Source: Anaerolineales bacterium UBA2029 (GTDB lineage: Bacteria > Chloroflexota > Anaerolineae > Aggregatilineales > Aggregatilineaceae). From it: a DNA stretch of 7,134 nt. Shown in pieces: positions 1 to 5,216 of the stretch. Each line of letters starts with the position of its first letter. Position 1 is the stretch's first letter. Under the pieces are notes generated by a model. That model was not told the origin of the DNA. It ran no database searches and worked only from the letters and a program-made list of their open reading frames with translations. The position numbers and the translations under genes are program-made. The DNA lies in NCBI GenBank assembly GCA_002332795.1, contig DDBP01000371.1, positions 1-7,134 on the forward strand, read 5' to 3'.

Positions 1-122
1 TTCGCGCGTCCAGAGCGAGTCATTGGCAGGCGGGCGCGGCCTGTCAGCGCACCGCCGGGGACGATCACCCCCTTGCCCCGCCGGTCGGTGATCCGCCCGC
101 TGCGACCGCACCAGGAACCCCA
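1..122. other. Edge stretch with no assignable gene
   Basis: No gene can be supported here. The first plus-strand frame is open from the window edge to a TGA at 124-126, and would encode about 41 Arg/Pro-rich residues that I do not recognise. It could be the C-terminal tail of a gene convergent with the hsp20 gene. Minus-strand frames are also open but equally Arg/Gly-rich, which is what high GC alone produces. No start codon with a Shine-Dalgarno-like sequence was seen. Confidence 0.3.
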
Positions 123-124
123 AT

Positions 125-154
125 GAAAAGAGCGCTACCCTGGTGGGCAGCGCT
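125..154 (-). terminator. Intrinsic terminator of the hsp20 gene
   Basis: Read on the minus strand, AGCGCTGCCC and GGGTAGCGCT form a 10-bp stem with one G-U pair around the loop ACCA (131-154), followed by the T-rich run CTTTTC (130-125). The stem begins 38 bases after the TAA stop of the small heat-shock gene. The T-run lies only on the minus-strand side, so the terminator points in the direction of that gene. Confidence 0.8.
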
Positions 155-192
155 CCGCGGTGACAATCCTCAGGAATGGCGGCTGTGCAGCG

Positions 193-660
193 TTACGAGG
201 CCGTGCGCACCTCGATGCGCTTGGGCTGCGCTTCGGGCCGCTTGGGCAGGGCCAGCGTCAGCACGCCGTTCTCGAAGGTGGCCGAGATGTGCTCCACGTC
301 CACCGTGTCGCTCAGACGCAGGCTGCGGCGGAAGGGACCAGCGCAGCGCTCGCGCAGATAGTAGCGCACGCCTTCGCGCTCCTCGGCGGCTTTGAACTCA
401 CCGCTGATGGTCAGCAGGTCGCCTTCCACTTCCACCGACACGTCCTCGGCGGTCAGGCCGGGCAGCTCAACGCGCACGGTCAGGCCGTTCTCGTCTTCCA
501 TCACATCCATCGGCGGACGCAGCACCGGACGCGCCGTGTCGGTGTCGAAGGCCATCGGCCAGTTGGCCCACACCGAGCGCCACAGTTCGTTGAAGAGCTG
601 ATCGAAGGAACGAGCGTCGCCTATCAGTTTCTCAGGAGTCCAGCGAACCAGATTCACCAT
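193..660 (-). CDS. Hsp20/alpha-crystallin family small heat-shock protein
   Basis: A 155-residue cytoplasmic, ATP-independent holdase chaperone of the Hsp20 family; family members bind unfolding proteins as large oligomers and pass them to ATP-dependent chaperones. The N-terminal arm is about residues 1-47 (Trp/Phe-rich, as expected for substrate binding). The alpha-crystallin domain is about 48-142, with VELPGL at 64-69 and the family signature ATFENGVLTLALPK at 127-140. The C-terminal tail carries an I-E-V motif (149-151) of the IxI/V type used in oligomer assembly. I chose the ATG at 660 because GGAGGG lies seven bases upstream; the frame could extend nine codons further to 687, but without support. 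It is the last gene of the minus-strand run and is followed by its own terminator. The 155-base gap before it holds an inverted repeat and a possible promoter, so it is probably heat-inducible on its own. Length and all motifs are normal. Confidence 0.95.
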   Translation of the reverse strand: MVNLVRWTPEKLIGDARSFDQLFNELWRSVWANWPMAFDTDTARPVLRPPMDVMEDENGLTVRVELPGLTAEDVSVEVEGDLLTISGEFKAAEEREGVRYYLRERCAGPFRRSLRLSDTVDVEHISATFENGVLTLALPKRPEAQPKRIEVRTAS

Positions 661-701
661 AACGTTTCCCTCCGCGTGACAGGCCAACCCGCGTCGGCGA
701 G

Positions 702-768
702 TTGCGCCTGGAGTGCTCCATTTGCGCCCTTATCATGCCACAGACACGTTAGAGCACCGTCGGCGCAA
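702..768. repeat. Composite inverted repeat upstream of hsp20 (operator candidate)
   Basis: The motif GAGCAC-N4-GGCGCAA is present on the plus strand at 752-768 and on the minus strand at 718-702. The two 17-base copies match at 13 positions, all mismatches falling in the N4, and are separated by 33 bases. A third copy of the heptamer TTGCGCC lies at 722-728. The repeat brackets the candidate -10 of hsp20. The minus copy contains AGCACTC, the core of one arm of the HrcA/CIRCE site, but the partner arm and the 9-base spacing of CIRCE are absent. A role as an operator is inference. Confidence 0.5.
732..740 (-). promoter_or_regulatory. Possible extended -10 promoter for hsp20
   Basis: On the minus strand TGGCATGAT fits an extended -10 (TG at 740-739, hexamer CATGAT at 737-732, four of six matches to TATAAT). 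No convincing -35 was found 16-18 bases upstream. It would start transcription near 725, giving a leader of about 65 bases. Its position between the two arms of the inverted repeat is the main support. Confidence 0.25.
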
Positions 769-815
769 CGTCAGAAATGTCTCGGAGGAAAATAAACGTT
801 GTGCAAGAATCGGCC

Positions 816-2081
816 TCAGCGCCGCGCACCCGGCAGTGGCACATGCCACATCTCGTGCAGCGATCCGGCTCCCTGCCAGCGGATGATTATGGCCGCGATC
901 AGTCGCAGCCCGGCCCCCAGGGCCAATACGGTGGTCAGGCTGAGCGGAGTCTCGGCAAGCTGACTGCCCAGCAGAGGGCCGACGAACACGGACAGCATCA
1001 CGACCTGGTTGTAGGCGGTCGTGAAGCGCGTCAGGCTTTCGGGCGGCGCGTTCTCGCTGAAATAGCCGAACAGGCAGATGCCCGCCATCGTCCACATCCC
1101 GCCGGACAACGCCGCGCTGATCAGTGTCAGCGGCAGGTTGGGGGCCAGGGCGATGGCCACTCCGGCCAGGCTCGTCCCGGCCATGCCCAGGGCGATGGTG
1201 TTGAGGTTGCCCAGCCTGGCGGCGATGCGGTTGGTGAGGGCGGAAAAGAACGCTGCCGCGCCCAACTCCGCCAGTGAGAAGATGGACATGAAGCCTTCGT
1301 CCGCGCCGAGTTCGTCCACCAGCCGCAGCGGGATGATCGCCAGAATCGAGAAGAAAGTGACGTGCGCCAGCGCTGCCACAAACGCCGGACGGCGAAAGGC
1401 CGCCGAATGCCAGGGGTTTTGCGCGGGACGCTCGGCGGTAGGTGAGTCTGCTGGCATGACCAGGCGGATGCGCAGTACCGACAGCAGACTGAGCACAGAA
1501 AAGACGAAGGCCAGGACATACATCACCTGGTAGTTCATGGGGAAGGGGGCGAGTTTCAGCCATGCGCCAAAGCCCAACGTGGCAACTGCCACGGCCAGGT
1601 TGAAGGCCAGGGCGCGCTGACTGAGCAGCGACGTGAGCTGTGTGGGCAATACCGCCTGACGCATCATCACCAGGAACATCACCGAGCTGATGCCTGCGGC
1701 CAGCGAGGGCAGCGTGGCGGTGGCCAGCAGCCACAGGGTCTGCCACTCATCCGGGAAAAACGGCGTGAACGCTGGTAGCAGGAACGACAGGCGGAAGCCC
1801 AGCGCAGGAAGCCTCAGCGCCTGCAGAGCGCTGGTATGACGGCTGCGCCACCAGCTCGCCATCGTCGAAGTAAGCAGAGAAGCGAGCGATGGCAGGGCGG
1901 CCATCCATCCCAGCAGCGCCGCCGAAGCATCCAGGCGGATGGCGTATACCGACAGGAAACGCGCCGTTGCGGGCACGGCCAGCCCGAACAGGGCAATATC
2001 CAGTACCAGCCAGTGAAAGTTGGCACGCGCTTGCTGAGTCTCCTGGGTCAGGAGCGATGGGTCATTGGGGTGTTCGATCAC
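816..2081 (-). CDS. MFS transporter, 12-TM type, substrate unknown
   Basis: An inner-membrane major facilitator superfamily protein of about 421 residues, with roughly twelve hydrophobic segments in two halves joined by a polar loop near residues 208-232. The second half carries a degenerate motif A (LTNRIAARLGNL, about 282-293) and GPLLGS near 368. The classical first-half motif A (GxLaDrxGr) is not readable; the matching loop is WWRSRHTS. It is therefore a divergent member, probably an exporter, with unknown substrate. I prefer the GTG at 2081, which has GGTGG five bases upstream. An in-frame GTG at 2090 has AGAGG directly touching it, with no room for a ribosome, and no ATG occurs for some 60 codons. 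A 33-codon open frame overlaps the 2081 start as GTGA. It lies downstream of a DHA2-type exporter on the same strand, but an intrinsic terminator separates them, so expression depends on read-through or local control. Confidence 0.88.
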   Translation of the reverse strand: MIEHPNDPSLLTQETQQARANFHWLVLDIALFGLAVPATARFLSVYAIRLDASAALLGWMAALPSLASLLTSTMASWWRSRHTSALQALRLPALGFRLSFLLPAFTPFFPDEWQTLWLLATATLPSLAAGISSVMFLVMMRQAVLPTQLTSLLSQRALAFNLAVAVATLGFGAWLKLAPFPMNYQVMYVLAFVFSVLSLLSVLRIRLVMPADSPTAERPAQNPWHSAAFRRPAFVAALAHVTFFSILAIIPLRLVDELGADEGFMSIFSLAELGAAAFFSALTNRIAARLGNLNTIALGMAGTSLAGVAIALAPNLPLTLISAALSGGMWTMAGICLFGYFSENAPPESLTRFTTAYNQVVMLSVFVGPLLGSQLAETPLSLTTVLALGAGLRLIAAIIIRWQGAGSLHEMWHVPLPGARR

Positions 2082-2179
2082 GTTCCCCACCCTCTACCAG
2101 AAACCCCGACAGGCAAAAAACAACACACCACGGCGTCAGCGAAGCCGGGCGTGCGCCAGTTTACCCTGATGATGATCAT
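2078..2179 (-). CDS. Possible 33-residue leader ORF ahead of the MFS gene
   Basis: An ATG at 2179 opens 33 codons, starting Met-Ile-Ile-Ile-Arg and containing Cys-Cys at 19-20. Its TGA shares four bases (GTGA) with the GTG start of the MFS gene at 2081. The frame runs straight through the hairpin and T-tract of the intrinsic terminator at 2115-2153, so ribosomes on it would melt the terminator. Against it: no Shine-Dalgarno sequence precedes the ATG, and the ATG lies on the candidate -10 at 2172-2177, so it could only be translated from a transcript starting further upstream. No known family is recognised. Confidence 0.22.
   Translation of the reverse strand: MIIIRVNWRTPGFADAVVCCFLPVGVSGRGWGT
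2115..2153 (-). terminator. Intrinsic terminator or attenuator between the two MFS genes
   Basis: On the minus strand CACGCC and CGGC (2153-2144) pair with GCCG and GGTGTG (2134-2124), giving a 10-bp stem with one G-U pair and a single bulged base. The loop is nine bases (2143-2135). TTGTTTTTT follows directly (2123-2115). It begins about 100 bases after the stop of the DHA2 exporter and ends about 34 bases before the start of the next MFS gene. It can end the DHA2 transcript, attenuate the downstream gene, or both. Confidence 0.72.
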
Positions 2180-2200
2180 CTGCTTTGGCAGGGCTGTCAA
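2172..2200 (-). promoter_or_regulatory. Candidate promoter in the gap between the two MFS genes
   Basis: A perfect -35 TTGACA (2200-2195) is followed after 17 bases by GATCAT (2177-2172), four of six matches to TATAAT. The -10 sits on a perfect 10-bp palindrome GATGATCATC (2171-2180). The -35 lies inside a 6-bp inverted repeat CTTTGG/CCAAAG (2183-2212). Either could be a repressor site. Transcription would start near 2165, only about 12 bases before the terminator hairpin. Confidence 0.42.
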
Positions 2201-2251
2201 GACTCACCAAAGTGCTATCGGGCGTTGTTTTTCCTACGCCTGCGGCACGCT

Positions 2252-3715
2252 TCAGCGGGTTGCGGGGCCGGTGACTTCGCTGGCGCGCACCATGCGCCGC
2301 CGCTGATCCATGCGGAAGGCGATGGCCGCCAGCACCACCCCGAACGTTACCAGCGCCGCGCCCGCCAGGAAGGCAGCCTGGACTCCTTCGACGATAGCCC
2401 AGGGCGGCGCTTCGCTGGCATCCAGACCGGCAGCCAGGGGCGTGACCGCGTAAACCCGGCTGGCGAAGACCGCGCCGATCAGCGGCAGGCCAGTCACCTG
2501 ACCGAACGTGCGCGACAGGGAAAGCAGTCCCGACGCCACACCCAGCCGTTCGCGCGGCGCAGCTCCCATGATCGCGCTGTTGTTGGGGGACTGGAACAGC
2601 CCAGCCCCCAGCCCTACAGGAAGCAGCCGGATGATGTAGCCCAGGGTCGAGGTGTGCTCGTTGAGGGTCGAAGCGCCCAGGCAGGCCGCGACGGCCACGG
2701 TCAGTCCGATCAAGGAGATGCCACGCGATCCATAGCGGTCGGAGAGCGCACCGGCAATGGGGGCGGTCAGGCCCAATGCGGCGGGGACTACCGTGAGGAA
2801 CAGGCCAGTCTGCCGGGGATCGTAGCCCTTCACCCGTTCCAGGTAGAAGGGCAGCACGAACATGCCAGCGATGACCATGAAGACCAGAAAGCCCGTCAGC
2901 AGGCTGATGCTGAACAAGGGATCGCGGAAAAGGGTCAGGTCAACCATCGGCTGATCCAGGCGGGATTCGACCCACAAGAAGACGCCCATGCCGACGGCTG
3001 CGCCGAGCAGTGCCGCCAGGATGGGGGCACTGTCCCAGCCCTGCTCCGGCCCGAAGGTCAGGCCGAGCGACAGGGCCAGCAGGGTCAGCAGCAGGAGCAC
3101 CGCGCCGGGCGCGTCGAAGCGCTGTCCTCTGGGCGGTCGCCAGTCTGGCACATGACGGCGCACCAGCGCCAGGCCGACGACGCCGACTGGCAGATTGACC
3201 AGGAAGATGGCTCGCCAGCCAACGGAGCCGAGGATCAGGCCGCCCAGTGTGGGGCCGATGCTGATGCCCAGCGATACCACCGTGCCCATGATTCCCAGCG
3301 CACGCCCTCGCTCGGTGCGTGGGAAGGCTTCGGTCACGATGGCCATGCCCAGCGCCTGCATCATCACCGCGCCCACCCCCTGCAGCACGCGGAAGGCGAT
3401 CAACATGCCGATCGAAGGGGCCATGCCGCACAGGAGCGAGCCGAGGGTGAAGACGACCATGCCGGTCTGATAGATGCGCTTCTTGCCGATCATGTCGCCC
3501 AGGCGGGCGATGCCCAGCATCAGCGAGGTGACGACCAGCAGATAGGCCACGACGACCCACTGCACAGTGGCAAAGCTGGCCCCCAGACTCTCTTCCAGGG
3601 TGGGCAAAGCGATGTTGACGATGCTGCTATCTATGGTGGAGAGGAAAATGCCCATGGCAACGCTGAGCAAAACCCACCATTTGCGCGAATAGTCTGGCTG
3701 GTACGTCGTCGTCAT
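2252..3715 (-). CDS. MFS drug exporter of the DHA2 (EmrB/QacA-like, 14-TM) family
   Basis: A 487-residue inner-membrane proton-driven exporter. Members of this family expel cationic dyes, antiseptics, antibiotics or other hydrophobic compounds. Visible family motifs: D1-like IDSSIVNIALPTL (28-40), motif A ARLGDMIGKKR (70-80), motif B around RVLQGVG (109-115), motif C with GISIGPTLGG (150-159) followed by WRAIFLVNLPVG (167-178), and a second-half motif A, GALSDRYGSRG (322-332). Fourteen hydrophobic segments and a length near 490 fit DHA2 and not the 12-TM families. The ATG at 3715 has AAGGGG eight bases upstream, and an overlapping upstream ATG at 3723 is out of frame and stops at once. It has its own promoter with a perfect TATAAT. 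No membrane-fusion (EmrA-like) partner or adjacent TetR/MarR regulator gene is present. Substrate cannot be told from sequence. The tail after about residue 468 is basic and polar. Confidence 0.95.
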   Translation of the reverse strand: MTTTYQPDYSRKWWVLLSVAMGIFLSTIDSSIVNIALPTLEESLGASFATVQWVVVAYLLVVTSLMLGIARLGDMIGKKRIYQTGMVVFTLGSLLCGMAPSIGMLIAFRVLQGVGAVMMQALGMAIVTEAFPRTERGRALGIMGTVVSLGISIGPTLGGLILGSVGWRAIFLVNLPVGVVGLALVRRHVPDWRPPRGQRFDAPGAVLLLLTLLALSLGLTFGPEQGWDSAPILAALLGAAVGMGVFLWVESRLDQPMVDLTLFRDPLFSISLLTGFLVFMVIAGMFVLPFYLERVKGYDPRQTGLFLTVVPAALGLTAPIAGALSDRYGSRGISLIGLTVAVAACLGASTLNEHTSTLGYIIRLLPVGLGAGLFQSPNNSAIMGAAPRERLGVASGLLSLSRTFGQVTGLPLIGAVFASRVYAVTPLAAGLDASEAPPWAIVEGVQAAFLAGAALVTFGVVLAAIAFRMDQRRRMVRASEVTGPATR

Positions 3716-3741
3716 GATTCCATCCCCTTGAAGCGCAGACG

Positions 3742-3770
3742 ATTATACGCGCCGGGGCCGTTGCTGCCTA
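3742..3770 (-). promoter_or_regulatory. Promoter of the DHA2 exporter
   Basis: On the minus strand a perfect TATAAT (3747-3742) lies 17 bases after TAGGCA (3770-3765), which matches TTGACA at four of six positions. The start point would be near 3735, giving a leader of about 20 bases with the ribosome site AAGGGG inside it. GGAACGTTGT (3772-3781), a near copy of the palindrome found at 4062 and 6955, touches the upstream side of the -35. Confidence 0.6.
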
Positions 3771-3813
3771 TGGAACGTTGTCTCTGGCAGGCACAGATCA
3801 TCCATCTGGACGA

Positions 3814-3842
3814 TTGAAATTTGTCCGCGCCTGTCCTATGAT
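3814..3842 (+). promoter_or_regulatory. Strong sigma70-type promoter facing the YkgJ-family gene
   Basis: TTGAAA (3814-3819, five of six) and TATGAT (3837-3842, five of six) are separated by exactly 17 bases. Transcription would begin near 3849, leaving a leader of about 235 bases before the ATG at 4084. The spacer is largely filled by the left arm of a perfect 12-bp inverted repeat, so the promoter looks repressible. No other good plus-strand promoter was found closer to the gene. Confidence 0.58.
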
Positions 3843-3873
3843 TCAGCGGATTTGTTCTCCAGACAGGCGCGGA
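3824..3873. repeat. Perfect 12-bp inverted repeat over the plus-strand promoter
   Basis: TCCGCGCCTGTC (3824-3835) and its exact reverse complement GACAGGCGCGGA (3862-3873) flank 26 bases. The left arm lies between the -35 and -10; the right arm lies just past the predicted start point. Only the right arm would be transcribed from this promoter, so it cannot act as an RNA hairpin of that transcript. Operator half-sites are the likelier reading. No T-run follows on the plus side, so it is not a plus-strand terminator. Confidence 0.85.
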
Positions 3874-4005
3874 TGGCTGACGCATCGAAGCTATGTGCGC
3901 ACAACCTCACTCCGGCTACATCTGACTTCCCCTGTACTGCTCCAGGTATCGTCGGCAGGCCTGGCGGCATTCTGCGCCCGTTTGCCTGCTGATCGTCGTT
4001 CGTCA

Positions 4006-4086
4006 CCTGAACCAACCAATGATGTTGAGCCGTTTCCTTCGTGACTGAGACGAGATAGCCTGCAACGTTGCCTGAACCAAGCCATG
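4006..4086 (+). repeat. Duplicated 16-base start-like segment before the YkgJ-family gene
   Basis: CCTGAACCAACCAATG (4006-4021) and CCTGAACCAAGCCATG (4071-4086) match at 14 of 16 positions, the first ten identical, 65 bases apart. Both end in ATG. The second is the start of the YkgJ-family gene. The first opens a nine-codon frame (MMLSRFLRD, TGA at 4046-4048). Neither has a Shine-Dalgarno sequence. It may be a small tandem duplication or a leader ORF. Confidence 0.5.
4062..4071. promoter_or_regulatory. Palindrome GCAACGTTGC (candidate operator, copy 1)
   Basis: A perfect 10-bp palindrome ending 12 bases before the ATG of the YkgJ-family gene. An identical copy lies at 6955-6964 in the leader of the flippase operon. 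Central CpG with flanking A/T is the general look of LacI-family operators, but no regulator gene is in the window to assign it to. Confidence 0.4.
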
Positions 4087-4527
4087 AACGCCGAAATCAT
4101 CACTGTCGCCCCAAAAACACAGTTGACCGAAAACCCCTGCCTGAAGTGCGGGGCCTGCTGTGCCTATTTCCGCGTTTCGTTCTACTGGGCGGAGGCCGAT
4201 CCGGCGCACGGCGGCACCATTCCGCCGGAACTGACCGAAGACCTCACGCCGGTACTGAGTTGCATGAAGGGGACGAATCGTCCTCAGCCCCGCTGCGCCG
4301 CCCTGATCGGCGAGATCGGCCAGGCGGTGCGCTGCGCTATCTATCAGGGGCGTCCCTCGCCCTGCCGGGAGTTCGGCGTGGATTGGACGCCAGAAGGGTT
4401 GTGCTTCACGCCGGAAGACCTGGCTCGCTGCAATCAGGCCCGCGCCGCCTGGGGGCTGCCGCCGCTGCTCGAAGAGCCGCACCCGGTGCCTCAGCCGGAA
4501 CCGCAACCGCTGCGTCGGGTCAGTTAA
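4084..4527 (+). CDS. YkgJ family cysteine-cluster protein
   Basis: A 147-residue cytoplasmic protein of the YkgJ (zinc- or iron-chelating, formerly UPF0153) family, whose biochemical role is unknown. The hallmark is near the N-terminus: NPCLKCGACCAYFRVSFYW (17-35), with Cys 19, 22, 25 and 26. Further cysteines at 60, 71, 84, 94 (in PSPCREFG), 107 and 116 make ten in all, consistent with a bound metal or Fe-S centre. The Pro/Glu-rich tail (about 130-143) is probably unstructured. The ATG at 4084 is the only usable start, since an in-frame TGA lies 40 bases upstream and no ATG, GTG or TTG intervenes. No Shine-Dalgarno sequence precedes it. It is the only plus-strand gene, with a probable promoter 240 bases upstream. 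Its TAA stop (4525-4527) overlaps the stop of the convergent amidotransferase-like gene. Family assignment is firm; function is not. Confidence 0.93.
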   Translation: MNAEIITVAPKTQLTENPCLKCGACCAYFRVSFYWAEADPAHGGTIPPELTEDLTPVLSCMKGTNRPQPRCAALIGEIGQAVRCAIYQGRPSPCREFGVDWTPEGLCFTPEDLARCNQARAAWGLPPLLEEPHPVPQPEPQPLRRVS

Positions 4528-5216
4528 AGCTCCCCGCGCAGAAAGGCGTTCAGCAGGCGGCGGTCGGCCTGCGCCGAGGGGGTGGGGCGTTCGGGGTGCC
4601 ACTGCACCGCCAGCACAGGCAACGCCGGATGGCGCACCCCTTCGATCACGCCATCGCTGCACACGGCAAATGGGATCAGGTCGGGGGCCAGTTCGGCAGC
4701 CGTCACGCCCTGGTGATGATAGGTGTTGGTCAACAGAGTCCGTGTGCCCAGCAGCGCGGCGACTGCCTCATCCACCAGGTCTACGGCGTGCGGATCGTCG
4801 CTGTCATGGGGCAGAAAGCGCCCATCGTGTGAGGGTAAGTCCTGGATCAGACTGCCGCCCAGGTACAGGTTGAGCACCTGCAACCCCCGGCAGATGCCCA
4901 GCACTGGCCATCCTCGCGCCAGCGCCAGGTCGAGCAAGCGCCATTCGGTTTCGTCGCGTTCCGGCGCGATCCCTCGTGATCCCCGGTTGGGTTGCCCGTA
5001 GCGCGCCGGCGCGACATCTCCCCCGCCGGTGAGGATCAATCCTTCGGCGCGCAGTGCCATCACGTAGTCTTGCGGCGCGTCCAGGGCATTGGGTACCAGC
5101 AGGGGTATAACGCCGATCTCCTGCAGCAGGCGCACATAAGCCTGGCGCAGATAGTCGGCGGGGCGGCGCGCATCGCGCACATCCATCGTCACCGCGAAGA
5201 GGCGCATGGTGCTCAT
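4524..5216 (-). CDS. Gamma-glutamyl-gamma-aminobutyrate hydrolase family protein (class I glutamine amidotransferase fold)
   Basis: A 230-residue cytoplasmic hydrolase of the peptidase C26/PuuD family. PuuD itself splits gamma-glutamyl-GABA to glutamate and GABA in putrescine breakdown. The nucleophile elbow is GICRG (107-111, Cys109); the oxyanion-side loop is LTGGGDV (62-68); the remaining catalytic residues are His207 and Glu209 in QWHPE (205-209). All three triad members are present, so it should be active. It is shorter than PuuD (about 254) but whole. No other putrescine genes are nearby, so a different gamma-glutamyl substrate is quite possible. The ATG at 5216 overlaps the stop of the phosphatase gene as ATGA, which implies translational coupling. 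A second ATG at 5207 (codon 4) has AGGGG nine bases upstream and may be the true start. It is the last gene of a three-gene operon, with its stop shared with the convergent gene. No terminator is visible. Confidence 0.92.
   Translation of the reverse strand: MSTMRLFAVTMDVRDARRPADYLRQAYVRLLQEIGVIPLLVPNALDAPQDYVMALRAEGLILTGGGDVAPARYGQPNRGSRGIAPERDETEWRLLDLALARGWPVLGICRGLQVLNLYLGGSLIQDLPSHDGRFLPHDSDDPHAVDLVDEAVAALLGTRTLLTNTYHHQGVTAAELAPDLIPFAVCSDGVIEGVRHPALPVLAVQWHPERPTPSAQADRRLLNAFLRGEL

Larger units (their letters stand above)
3716..4083. other. Divergent control region between the DHA2 exporter and the YkgJ-family gene
   Basis: These 368 bases hold no convincing gene. An 88-codon plus-strand frame (3778-4044) and a 70-codon minus-strand frame (3891-4103) read as Ser/Arg/Pro-rich noise with no ribosome site. 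What is visible, left to right: the minus-strand exporter promoter, a near copy of the palindrome (3772-3781), a strong plus-strand promoter with a 12-bp inverted repeat, about 130 bases (3875-4005) in which I see nothing, then a duplicated start-like segment, a nine-codon frame (4019-4048) and a perfect palindrome just before the YkgJ-family start. Confidence 0.6.

Noticed and set aside
693..719. CIRCE (HrcA) operator upstream of hsp20
   Set aside because: GAGTGCTCC at 711-719 resembles one arm, but the nine bases at 693-701 match the other arm at only two positions. The symmetry present is a different one (702-768).
160..795. A 211-codon open frame on the plus strand over hsp20
   Set aside because: Antisense shadow of the Hsp20 gene; no recognisable domain, and it runs through the hsp20 terminator and promoter region.
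733..1746. A 337-codon minus-strand frame inside the 12-TM MFS gene
   Set aside because: Arg/Gly/His-rich composition without membrane segments or motifs; the overlapping frame gives a normal membrane protein.
1889..3817. A 642-codon open frame on the plus strand
   Set aside because: It lies antisense to the DHA2 exporter gene, reads as Gln/Arg/Gly/His-rich low complexity, and exists because high-GC codon bias removes stops from the complementary frame. The minus-strand protein shows all family motifs.
3824..3873. The 12-bp inverted repeat as an intrinsic terminator
   Set aside because: The loop is 26 bases, no T-run follows on the plus strand, only a weak AAATTTC follows on the minus strand, and no minus-strand gene ends near it.
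3778..4103. Small genes in the divergent control region (3778-4044 plus, 3891-4103 minus)
   Set aside because: No ribosome site, Ser/Arg/Pro-rich composition, and overlap with promoters and repeats that explain the region better.
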